A stretch of DNA of 64,000 nt from Pseudomonas sp. B28(2017) (GTDB lineage: Bacteria; Pseudomonadota; Gammaproteobacteria; Pseudomonadales; Pseudomonadaceae): positions 62,001 to 126,000 of the forward strand of contig NZ_NEJH01000006.1 in NCBI RefSeq assembly GCF_002113025.1. The letters run 5' to 3'. Numbering within the stretch: position 1 is the stretch's first letter; each line of letters starts with the position of its first letter. Positions 33,267 to 41,043 of the stretch are shown here, one piece after another. The notes below the pieces were generated by a model. That model had not been told where the DNA came from and did not search any database. It saw nothing but the letters and a program-made list of their open reading frames with translations. Made by a program: the position numbers and the translations under genes.

Positions 33267-36200
33267 TTAACCGATCGTCATCAAGCTGGCATTACCACCC
33301 GCCGCCGCCGTGTTGACGCTCAACGCACGTTCGATCACCAGGCGCTCCAGCGCAATGCTGGTTTCGCCTTGCGACAGACCCTGCACGCCAACGATCGCAC
33401 CGGTACGTTTGGCAACTTGCTGGCAAACCGCACGCAACTGGTCGGAATGGCCGTGATGCAGAACCGCATCAAATACCACATCGTCCTTGTTCCAGTCGGA
33501 AACCAGCTTGATGCGCGCCTGAATGTCCTTCGGCAGGCGTGCGAACAGCGCCTTGTTGGTGTCGGATTCCGGCCATACCGCCGAACCGCCTACCGCCAGT
33601 ACTGCTGCCAGTTGGGTCAACAGGTCGCCTTCGACTTCCGTCAGGCACAGCACGTGTTCCCGTGGCAGGATTGCGTAACTGTTGCGCTCGCCGGTCGGGC
33701 CAGCCAGAACGCGGGTGATACCGCTTTGCGATTGTGCGGCGAACTGCACGCACAGGGTGCTCAGGTCGGCGAACTTGTTGTTGTCGGCCCAGGCTTTCAG
33801 GGCAGTCAACGGCTTGCTCATGGCGTCGCGCAGACGAACGTCCGGCGCTGCGGCGGCATCGCCGCGAGCGAAGGATTGTTCGATCGCATCCGCAGGGCGC
33901 GTCGACAGCAGGCGGTACAGGTACAGTGGGCCACCGGCTTTCGGGCCGGTCCCCGACAGGCCTTCGCCGCCGAATGGCTGCACGCCGACCACGGCACCGA
34001 CGATGTTGCGGTTGACGTAGACGTTACCGGCGTTGACGGTGTCGATCACCTTGGCGATGGTTTCGTCGATGCGGGTGTGCACGCCCAGGGTCAGGCCGTA
34101 GCCGGAAGCGTTGATCTGGCCGATCAGTTGATCGATGTCTTTGCGCTTGTAGCGAACCACGTGCAGCACCGGGCCGAAGATCTCCCGCTGCAACTCGTCG
34201 AAGCTTTCCAGTTCGATCAGCGTCGGCATCACGAAGGTACCGCGTTTGACCTCTTCGGCATCGGCGATGGCCACCTGGTACACGCTGCGACCTTTGTCGC
34301 GCATGGCCTGGATGTGTTTCTCGATGCCGGCTTTCGCTTCAGCGTCGATCACCGGGCCGATGTCCACGGACAGGCGCTCCGGGTTGCCGAGACGGCTTTC
34401 GGCCATGGCGCCCTTGAGCATTTCGATGACGCGGTCGGCGGAATCTTCCTGCAGGCACAAGACGCGCAGGGCCGAGCAACGCTGGCCGGCGCTGTCGAAC
34501 GCCGAGGACACCACGTCGATCACCACCTGTTCGGTCAGAGCCGAAGAGTCGACAATCATTGCGTTCTGGCCACCGGTTTCGGCGATCAGCGGGATCGGAC
34601 GACCCTGGCTGTCCAGGCGGCCGGCGATGTTGCGTTGCAGCAAGCGTGCGACTTCGGTGGAACCGGTGAACATCACGCCTTTGACGCGTTCGTCGCCGAC
34701 CAGGCCGGCACCGACGGTTTCGCCACGGCCCGGCAGCAGTTGCAGCACGCCTTCCGGAATCCCGGCTTCGAGCAGCAGGCGCACGGCTTGAGCGGCCACC
34801 AGCGGCGTTTGTTCCGCAGGCTTGGCCAATACCGGGTTACCGGCAGCCAGTGCGGCAGCCACCTGGCCACTGAAGATCGCCAGCGGGAAGTTCCATGGGC
34901 TGATGCACACCACCGGGCCCAGCGGACGGTGGGCGTCATTGGTGAAATCGTTGCGTGCCTGCACTGCGTAGTAACGCAGGAAGTCCACGGCCTCGCGCAC
35001 TTCAGCAATGGCGTTGGCGAAGGTCTTGCCGGCTTCGCGAGCCAGCAGGCCCATCAGCGGCTGGATCTCGGCTTCCATCAGGTCGGCGGCACGCTCCAGG
35101 ATCGCGGCGCGTTCGGCGGGCGGCGTGGCCTGCCAGATCGGTGCAGCGTTCAGGGCGCACTGGATCGCATTGTCGACGTCTTCGACGGTCGCTTCCTGTA
35201 CATGGCCGACCACGTCACGCAGGTCGGACGGGTTCAACACTGGGGCCGGGGCTTCGTTGCTGGATGCGCAGCCGAGTATCGGCGCCGCTTTCCAGTGGTT
35301 GTGTGCGGTAGCGAGAAGCGCGCAGGACAGGGATGCCAGACGATGTTCGTTGGCCATGTCGATGCCGCTGGAGTTGGCGCGCTCGGAGCCATACAGGTCA
35401 CGCGGCAGTGGAATGCGCGGGTGCGGCAGGCCGAAACCACCTTCCACGGTCGCCATCTGTTCGATGCTCGCCACCGGGTCGGCCACCAGTTCCTGAATCG
35501 AAATCGACTGGTCGGCGATACGGTTGACGAACGAAGTGTTCGCGCCGTTTTCCAGCAGACGACGAACCAGGTAGGCCAGCAGGGTTTCGTGGGTGCCGAC
35601 TGGAGCGTACACGCGGCACGGACGGTTCAGCTTGCCTTCGGATACCTTGCCTACAACTTGTTCGTACAGAGGTTCACCCATGCCGTGCAGGCACTGGAAC
35701 TCGTACTGGCCCGGGTAATAGTTCTGACCGGCGATGTGGTAAATGGCCGACAGGGTGTGGGCGTTGTGCGTGGCGAACTGCGGGTAGATGACTTCCGGTA
35801 CCGACAGCAGCTTGCGGGCGCAAGCGATGTAGGACACGTCGGTGTACACCTTGCGGGTGTAGACCGGGTAGCCTTCCAGGCCTTCGACCTGGGCGCGCTT
35901 GATTTCGCTGTCCCAGTACGCGCCTTTCACCAGGCGGATCATCAGGCGGTGACGGCTGCGGCGAGCCAGGTCGATCACGTAGTCGATCACGTACGGGCAA
36001 CGCTTCTGGTAAGCCTGGATCACAAACCCGATACCGTTCCAGCCGGTCAGTTGCGGTTCGAAGCACAGGCGCTCCAGCAGATCCAGCGACAGCTCGAGGC
36101 GGTCGGCTTCTTCGGCGTCGATGTTCAGGCCGATGTCGTATTGCTTGGCCAGCAGGGTCAGCGACAGCAGGCGCGGGTACAGCTCATCCATCACGCGCTC

Positions 36201-37217
36201 GTACTGAGCGCGGCTGTAGCGTGGGTGCAGGGCGGACAGCTTGATCGAAATGCCCGGGCCTTCATAAATCCCGCGACCGTGGGAAGCTTTGCCGATCGAG
36301 TGGATGGCTTGTTCGTACGAGGCCAGGTACTTCTGCGCGTCATGCTCGGTGAGTGCGGCTTCACCCAGCATGTCGTAGGAATAGCGGAAGCCCTTGGTTT
36401 CGAATTTGCTGGCGTTGGCCAGGGCTTCGGCGATGGTTTCGCCGGTGACGAACTGCTCGCCCATCAGGCGCATGGCCATGTCGACGCCCTTGCGGATCAT
36501 CGGCTCGCCGCTCTTGCCGATGATGCGGCTCAGGGACGAGGTCAGGCCGGCCTCATTGTGCGTAGACACAAGCTTGCCGGTAAGCAGCAGACCCCAAGTG
36601 GCAGCGTTGACGAACAGCGACGGGCTGTTGCCCAGGTGCGGCTGCCAGTTGCCGGTGCTGATCTTGTCGCGGATCAGCGCGTCGCGGGTGCCTTTGTCCG
36701 GGATACGCAGTAGCGCTTCGGCCAGGCACATCAGTGCCACGCCTTCCTGGGACGACAGGGAGAATTCCTGCAGCAGGCCCTGAACGATGCCGGCACGACC
36801 GCCAGCACTCTTCTGGTTACGCAGTTTTTCGGCAATCGAAGCGGCGAGTTTGTTGGTGGCTTCAGCCATCGGTGCCGGCAGGCGTGCCTGCTCGATCAGC
36901 ATCGGTACCACTTCCGGCTCAGGACGACGGTAGGCGGCAGTGATCGAGGCGCGCAGTACCGATTGCGGCAGGATGCTTTCGGCGAATTCGAGGAAGCACT
37001 GGTGGGCGTGATCCAGAGGCGCATCGACGGTGTCGTCGGAATCCTTGGACAAACCGCTCAGCTCGGTCAGGGTTGCACCACCCTCGAGTTTTTCCAGGTA
37101 ATTGAAGATTGCCTGCTTGATCAGCCAGTGCGGCGTGCGATCAATCGAAGTCGCGGCGGCCTTGAGGCGTTCGCGGGTCGGGTCGTCGAGTTTGACCCCA
37201 AGGGTGGTGGTAGCCAT
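33267..37217 (-). CDS. putA: Trifunctional proline utilisation protein PutA
   Basis: Protein of 1316 aa. The N-terminal ribbon-helix-helix DNA-binding domain (TTLGVKLDDPTRERLKAAATSIDRTPHWLIKQAI) makes it an autogenous repressor. A proline dehydrogenase domain follows (FAD barrel, RLVKGAYWDSEIKRAQ). The P5C dehydrogenase domain has FTGSTEVARLLQ, AETGGQNAMIVD and the catalytic Cys in AGQRCSALRVL. A C-terminal conserved domain completes it. It oxidises proline to glutamate, binding the inner membrane when reduced. The start at 37217 (MATTTLGVKL) has GAGG at 37229-37226. The 12-residue longer in-frame form is rejected. Divergent from putP with GTTGCA-type operator sites between. Confidence 0.97.
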   Translation of the reverse strand: MATTTLGVKLDDPTRERLKAAATSIDRTPHWLIKQAIFNYLEKLEGGATLTELSGLSKDSDDTVDAPLDHAHQCFLEFAESILPQSVLRASITAAYRRPEPEVVPMLIEQARLPAPMAEATNKLAASIAEKLRNQKSAGGRAGIVQGLLQEFSLSSQEGVALMCLAEALLRIPDKGTRDALIRDKISTGNWQPHLGNSPSLFVNAATWGLLLTGKLVSTHNEAGLTSSLSRIIGKSGEPMIRKGVDMAMRLMGEQFVTGETIAEALANASKFETKGFRYSYDMLGEAALTEHDAQKYLASYEQAIHSIGKASHGRGIYEGPGISIKLSALHPRYSRAQYERVMDELYPRLLSLTLLAKQYDIGLNIDAEEADRLELSLDLLERLCFEPQLTGWNGIGFVIQAYQKRCPYVIDYVIDLARRSRHRLMIRLVKGAYWDSEIKRAQVEGLEGYPVYTRKVYTDVSYIACARKLLSVPEVIYPQFATHNAHTLSAIYHIAGQNYYPGQYEFQCLHGMGEPLYEQVVGKVSEGKLNRPCRVYAPVGTHETLLAYLVRRLLENGANTSFVNRIADQSISIQELVADPVASIEQMATVEGGFGLPHPRIPLPRDLYGSERANSSGIDMANEHRLASLSCALLATAHNHWKAAPILGCASSNEAPAPVLNPSDLRDVVGHVQEATVEDVDNAIQCALNAAPIWQATPPAERAAILERAADLMEAEIQPLMGLLAREAGKTFANAIAEVREAVDFLRYYAVQARNDFTNDAHRPLGPVVCISPWNFPLAIFSGQVAAALAAGNPVLAKPAEQTPLVAAQAVRLLLEAGIPEGVLQLLPGRGETVGAGLVGDERVKGVMFTGSTEVARLLQRNIAGRLDSQGRPIPLIAETGGQNAMIVDSSALTEQVVIDVVSSAFDSAGQRCSALRVLCLQEDSADRVIEMLKGAMAESRLGNPERLSVDIGPVIDAEAKAGIEKHIQAMRDKGRSVYQVAIADAEEVKRGTFVMPTLIELESFDELQREIFGPVLHVVRYKRKDIDQLIGQINASGYGLTLGVHTRIDETIAKVIDTVNAGNVYVNRNIVGAVVGVQPFGGEGLSGTGPKAGGPLYLYRLLSTRPADAIEQSFARGDAAAAPDVRLRDAMSKPLTALKAWADNNKFADLSTLCVQFAAQSQSGITRVLAGPTGERNSYAILPREHVLCLTEVEGDLLTQLAAVLAVGGSAVWPESDTNKALFARLPKDIQARIKLVSDWNKDDVVFDAVLHHGHSDQLRAVCQQVAKRTGAIVGVQGLSQGETSIALERLVIERALSVNTAAAGGNASLMTIG

Positions 37218-37289
37218 GTTTTTATCCTCATGTTTGCCACGACGGCGTGGCATCAGCTGGCGGCAAGATTAGCCGTGCAATTGTCGAGG

Positions 37290-37305
37290 TGCAACCGGGT
37301 GCAAC
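37290..37305. promoter_or_regulatory. PutA operator candidates (putA-proximal pair)
   Basis: Two TGCAAC hexamers (37290-37295 and 37300-37305), i.e. GTTGCA on the minus strand, spaced exactly 10 bp. GTTGCA is the known recognition core of the E. coli PutA ribbon-helix-helix domain. Location is 73-88 bp upstream of the putA start. Confidence 0.65.
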
Positions 37306-37375
37306 CCTTTTTTTGCAGGAAAAATCGGCGCCTCGTCGGGAATTGAATTCTGGTACGGGCGTGCTTCTGCTGCTT

Positions 37376-37401
37376 GAGGCTTTTACTTCTAGTAAAGCCT
37401 C
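37376..37401. repeat. Inverted repeat in the putA-putP intergenic region
   Basis: GAGGCTTTTACT and AGTAAAGCCTC around TCT, paired apart from one bulged T. It lies between the two clusters of PutA sites and could be a regulator site or hairpin. I do not recognise a known consensus. Confidence 0.5.
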
Positions 37402-37456
37402 TGGACTGCGCTAAAAGGGAGCAAAAAAACATTTGGATACGGGTAAAGCATATAGG

Positions 37457-37529
37457 TGCAACTGATTCCCAAAAAATGGGTTGCACCTTATTTGCTTTGT
37501 TGCATAGCATTCGCGCCCCAAGGTGCAAC
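37457..37529. promoter_or_regulatory. PutA operator candidates (putP-proximal cluster of four)
   Basis: Four PutA-type hexamers: TGCAAC 37457-37462, GTTGCA 37480-37485, GTTGCA 37499-37504, TGCAAC 37524-37529. The first two belong to an inverted pair GGTGCAAC ... GTTGCACC (37455-37487) with 25-bp spacing. They lie 150-220 bp upstream of putP, so PutA could repress both divergent genes or loop the region. Confidence 0.65.
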
Positions 37530-37679
37530 CCGTCGAGAAGACAGGTGTGCCGGCTGATGGCTTTCCTGGGGAAACATCAGTCATAAATGCGCGGCGTCTC
37601 GAATCGTCTGTCAAACGTCAGCGTTTGCGAGGGGTTCAACAGCCGCTGCTACATAAAAACAAAGCCAGGGCGTCACTTA

Positions 37680-39164
37680 ATGAGCGTAACGAATCCAACC
37701 CTGATCACATTCGTGATCTACATCGCTGCAATGGTGCTGATCGGTTTCATGGCCTATCGCTCCACCAACAACCTTTCCGACTACATTCTTGGCGGTCGTA
37801 GCCTGGGCAGCGTCGTTACCGCGCTGTCTGCCGGTGCGTCCGACATGAGCGGCTGGCTGTTGATGGGCCTGCCAGGCGCTATCTACATGTCCGGTCTTTC
37901 CGAAAGCTGGATTGCCATCGGCCTGATCGTCGGTGCCTACCTGAACTGGCTGTTCGTCGCCGGCCGCCTGCGCGTACAGACCGAGCACAACGGTGATGCC
38001 CTGACCTTGCCGGACTACTTCGCCAGCCGTTTCGAAGACAAAAGCGGCCTGCTGCGGATCATCTCCGCCGTCGTGATCCTGGTGTTCTTCACCATCTACT
38101 GTGCCTCCGGCATCGTGGCCGGTGCCCGTCTGTTCGAAAGCACCTTCGGCATGTCCTACGAGACGGCGCTGTGGGCCGGCGCTGCGGCGACGATTGCCTA
38201 CACCTTCGTCGGCGGTTTCCTGGCGGTGAGCTGGACTGACACCGTACAAGCCACCCTGATGATCTTCGCCCTGATCCTGACGCCGATCATCGTGCTGCTG
38301 GCCACCGGTGGCGTCGATACCACTTTCCTGGCGATCGAGGCGCAAGATCCAGCCAACTTCGACATGCTCAAGGGCACAACCTTCGTCGGCATCATCTCGC
38401 TGATGGGCTGGGGCCTGGGCTACTTCGGTCAACCGCACATCCTGGCGCGTTTCATGGCGGCGGATTCGGTCAAGTCGATTGCCAATGCTCGTCGCATCTC
38501 CATGACCTGGATGATCCTGTGCCTGGGCGGCACCGTCGCAGTAGGTTTCTTCGGTATCGCTTACTTCTCGGCCAACCCGGCCGTTGCCATGCCAGTGAGT
38601 GAGAACCACGAGCGCGTGTTCATCGAACTGGCGAAGATCCTGTTCAATCCCTGGATTGCCGGTGTCCTGCTGTCGGCCATTCTGGCTGCCGTCATGAGCA
38701 CCCTGAGCTGCCAGCTGCTGGTGTGCTCGAGCGCACTGACCGAAGACTTCTACAAAACCTTCCTGCGTAAATCGGCTTCCCAGCTGGAGCTGGTCTGGGT
38801 CGGTCGTGCCATGGTGCTGCTGGTTGCCCTGGTTGCTATCGCGTTGGCCGCCAACCCGGAAAACCGCGTGCTGGGTCTGGTCAGCTACGCCTGGGCCGGT
38901 TTCGGTGCCGCGTTCGGTCCGGTGGTGCTGATCTCCGTGATCTGGAAAGACATGACCCGCAACGGCGCACTGGCCGGCATCCTGGTCGGCGCGATCACCG
39001 TGATCGTGTGGAAACACTTCGAACTGCTGGGCCTGTACGAAATCATCCCTGGCTTCATCTTCGCCAGCCTGGCGATCTACCTCGTCAGCAAAATGGGCAC
39101 GCCGACTGCCGGTATGTTCCAGCGTTTTGCTGCCGCCGAAAGCGATTACCGTTTGAACAAGTGA
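37680..39164 (+). CDS. putP: Na+/proline symporter PutP
   Basis: Sodium:solute symporter of 494 aa with 13 membrane helices. The SSS-family signatures are present: FVIYIAAMVLIGFMAYRSTNNLSDYILGGRSLG, SAGASDMSGWLLMGLPGAIY, the Na+-site region VSYAWAGFGAAFGPVVL, and LSAILAAVMSTLSCQLLVCSSALTEDFY. It imports proline for PutA. The start MSVTNPTLIT at 37680 is preferred to an upstream frame extension (37587) that is not membrane-like. Confidence 0.96.
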   Translation: MSVTNPTLITFVIYIAAMVLIGFMAYRSTNNLSDYILGGRSLGSVVTALSAGASDMSGWLLMGLPGAIYMSGLSESWIAIGLIVGAYLNWLFVAGRLRVQTEHNGDALTLPDYFASRFEDKSGLLRIISAVVILVFFTIYCASGIVAGARLFESTFGMSYETALWAGAAATIAYTFVGGFLAVSWTDTVQATLMIFALILTPIIVLLATGGVDTTFLAIEAQDPANFDMLKGTTFVGIISLMGWGLGYFGQPHILARFMAADSVKSIANARRISMTWMILCLGGTVAVGFFGIAYFSANPAVAMPVSENHERVFIELAKILFNPWIAGVLLSAILAAVMSTLSCQLLVCSSALTEDFYKTFLRKSASQLELVWVGRAMVLLVALVAIALAANPENRVLGLVSYAWAGFGAAFGPVVLISVIWKDMTRNGALAGILVGAITVIVWKHFELLGLYEIIPGFIFASLAIYLVSKMGTPTAGMFQRFAAAESDYRLNK

Positions 39165-39202
39165 TGGGGATGCGCGCATGCGCTGACCCGAAGGCTTGAA
39201 TG

Positions 39203-39240
39203 AAAATGGCCCGCATCCTTTTGGACGCGGGCCATTTTTT
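39203..39240 (+). terminator. Rho-independent terminator of putP
   Basis: GC-rich stem ATGGCCCGC/GCGGGCCAT with a loop of about 12 bases, flanked by AAAA before and a run of seven or more Ts after, 39 bp past the putP stop. The A-run gives it possible bidirectional use. Confidence 0.9.
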
Positions 39241-39343
39241 TGCATTTTCACTGCAGTGTTTTTCGCGGTTCACCCGCTCAGCCGCCAACCCCTGACTTGC
39301 CGGCCGGTAAAAGGTAAACTTCCCGGCCTTCGCAGGAGCAGCC

Positions 39344-40183
39344 ATGAATTATCGTCACGCCTTCCACGCCGGCAATCACGCCGATGTGTTCAAACACCTG
39401 ACCTTGACCCGCCTCATCGCCCTGATGTCGCGCAAGGAGCAGCCGTTTGCCTATCTCGACACCCACGCCGGTATTGGTCTGTATGACCTGCAGGGCGATC
39501 AGGCGAGTCGCACCGGCGAGTACCTGGAAGGCATTGCGCGTTTGTGGGATCAGCCGGATCTGCCGCTCCTGACTGCCGATTACATGCAGGTGCTGCACGA
39601 GATGAACCCGGATGGCCAGTTGCGCTATTACCCGGGGTCGCCGGAACTGGCGCGGCGCCTGACTCGTCCGCAAGACCGAGTGTTGCTCAACGAGAAGCAC
39701 CCGGAAGACGGCCTGTTGCTCAAGGGCAACATGGCTGGCGACCGTCGAGTCAAGGTTCACCTGGGCGAGGGCTGGCATGTGTCGCGGGCCTTGCTGCCGG
39801 TGCCGGAGAAGCGTGCGGTGATGTTGATCGATCCGCCGTTCGAGAAGCTCGACGAGATGCAGCGTTGTGCCGCGTCGTTGAAGGAAGCGATTGGCCGGAT
39901 GCGCCAGACCGTGGCGGCGATCTGGTACCCGGTGAAGGATCAGCGCGCTCTGCGGCGTTTCTATCAGGACCTGGCTGGCACCGGTGCGCCGAAGTTGTTG
40001 CGGGTGGAGTTGCTGGTGCATCCATTGGATACGCCGAACAGCCTGAACGGTTCCGGCCTGGCGATTGCCAACCCGCCGTGGGGGCTGGAGGAAGAGTTGC
40101 GTGAGCTGCTGCCGTGGTTGTCCGAGAAACTTGGACAGACCCAGGGTGGATGGCGGATGGATTGGTTGATCGCTGAGAGTTGA
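39344..40183 (+). CDS. rlmJ: 23S rRNA (adenine-2030-N6)-methyltransferase RlmJ
   Basis: Methyltransferase of 279 aa (YhiR/DUF519). It begins MNYRHAFHAGNHADVFKHL, which is diagnostic of RlmJ, and has a SAM-site segment YLDTHAGIGLYDL and the amino-methyltransferase motif IDPPFE (DPPF type). It methylates A2030 of 23S rRNA. AGGAG at about 39333-39337 precedes the start. Confidence 0.95.
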   Translation: MNYRHAFHAGNHADVFKHLTLTRLIALMSRKEQPFAYLDTHAGIGLYDLQGDQASRTGEYLEGIARLWDQPDLPLLTADYMQVLHEMNPDGQLRYYPGSPELARRLTRPQDRVLLNEKHPEDGLLLKGNMAGDRRVKVHLGEGWHVSRALLPVPEKRAVMLIDPPFEKLDEMQRCAASLKEAIGRMRQTVAAIWYPVKDQRALRRFYQDLAGTGAPKLLRVELLVHPLDTPNSLNGSGLAIANPPWGLEEELRELLPWLSEKLGQTQGGWRMDWLIAES

Positions 40184-40221
40184 TCTGTGCATCAGTGGCG
40201 TCCGGTTGGACGCCATCATTG

Positions 40222-40322
40222 TGTGGGAGCGAGCTCACTCGCGAAGGTCGTTAACGATACCGCGTAAAACCGGATGCCCAGTGGCGCACTTTGGTTTTTC
40301 GCGAGCGAGCTCGCTCCTGCAG
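40222..40322. repeat. REPIN between rlmJ and msrA
   Basis: Left arm from 40223 (GTGGGAGCGAGCTCACTCGC) and right arm 40298-40322 (inverted, ending GCTCGCTCCTGCAG). The spacer begins GGTCGTTAACGATA (40246-40259), a 14-mer also found in the 53.6-kb REPIN. It lies at the end of two convergent genes. Confidence 0.8.
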
Positions 40323-40329
40323 TCAGTAG

Positions 40330-40980
40330 CTAGATAGGGCAGGTCACGCCTGTGCCGCCAATTCCGCAATACCCTTCCGGATTCTTCGCCAGATACTGCT
40401 GGTGATAGGCCTCGGCAAAATAGACGGTCGGGGCCTGTTCGATTTCGGTGCTGATTTCACCGAGACCGGCCTTGGACAGCTCAGCCTGGTACGCTTGTTT
40501 GCTCTTGAGCGCGGCGTCCAGTTGTTCAGGCGAAGTGGCGTAGATCACCGAACGGTACTGGGTGCCGATGTCGTTGCCCTGGCGCATGCCCTGAGTCGGA
40601 TTGTGCAGTTCCCAGAACATCGCCAGCAGCTCCTGGTAGCTGACTTTCGCCTTGTCGTACACCACCAGCACCACTTCGGCGTGGCCGGTCAGGCCCGAGC
40701 AGACTTCTTCGTAGGTCGGGTTCGGCGTGAAGCCACCGGCGTAACCCACCACCGTGCTGACCACGCCTTCGCGCTGCCAGAAGCGGCGTTCCGCACCCCA
40801 GAAACAGCCCAGGCCGAAGATCGCGAACTCGACGTCCTCGAAGAATGGACCCAGTAGTGGGGTGTCCTTGAAGACAAAGTGCTTCTCGGGCAGGTTCATC
40901 GGGGTTTCGCGGCCAGGCAGAGCTTGTTCTTTAGTAGGGAGCACGTTTTTGTTCACCAGAATTTCCGAGCGCAGAACCAT
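40330..40980 (-). CDS. msrA: Peptide methionine-S-sulfoxide reductase MsrA
   Basis: Protein of 216 aa reducing S-methionine sulfoxide in proteins. The catalytic motif GCFWGAER contains the nucleophilic Cys59. Downstream conserved segments include VGYAGG, HAEVV and GTQYRSVIY. The length suits the longer MsrA type (with N-terminal extension) of Proteobacteria. Recycling Cys near the C-terminus in GYCGIGGTGVTCPI fits thioredoxin-dependent turnover. Confidence 0.96.
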   Translation of the reverse strand: MVLRSEILVNKNVLPTKEQALPGRETPMNLPEKHFVFKDTPLLGPFFEDVEFAIFGLGCFWGAERRFWQREGVVSTVVGYAGGFTPNPTYEEVCSGLTGHAEVVLVVYDKAKVSYQELLAMFWELHNPTQGMRQGNDIGTQYRSVIYATSPEQLDAALKSKQAYQAELSKAGLGEISTEIEQAPTVYFAEAYHQQYLAKNPEGYCGIGGTGVTCPI

Positions 40981-41043
40981 GATCAGTCCTCTCAGTCAGG
41001 ATAATTAGACAGACAAGCAGTTTGCCCGAGAGTTGGATCGCTG

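Noticed and set aside
33369..36713. Open frame of 1114 codons antisense to putA
   Set aside because: Composition is that of a GC-rich shadow frame, there are no domains, and it is fully inside the well-supported putA gene.
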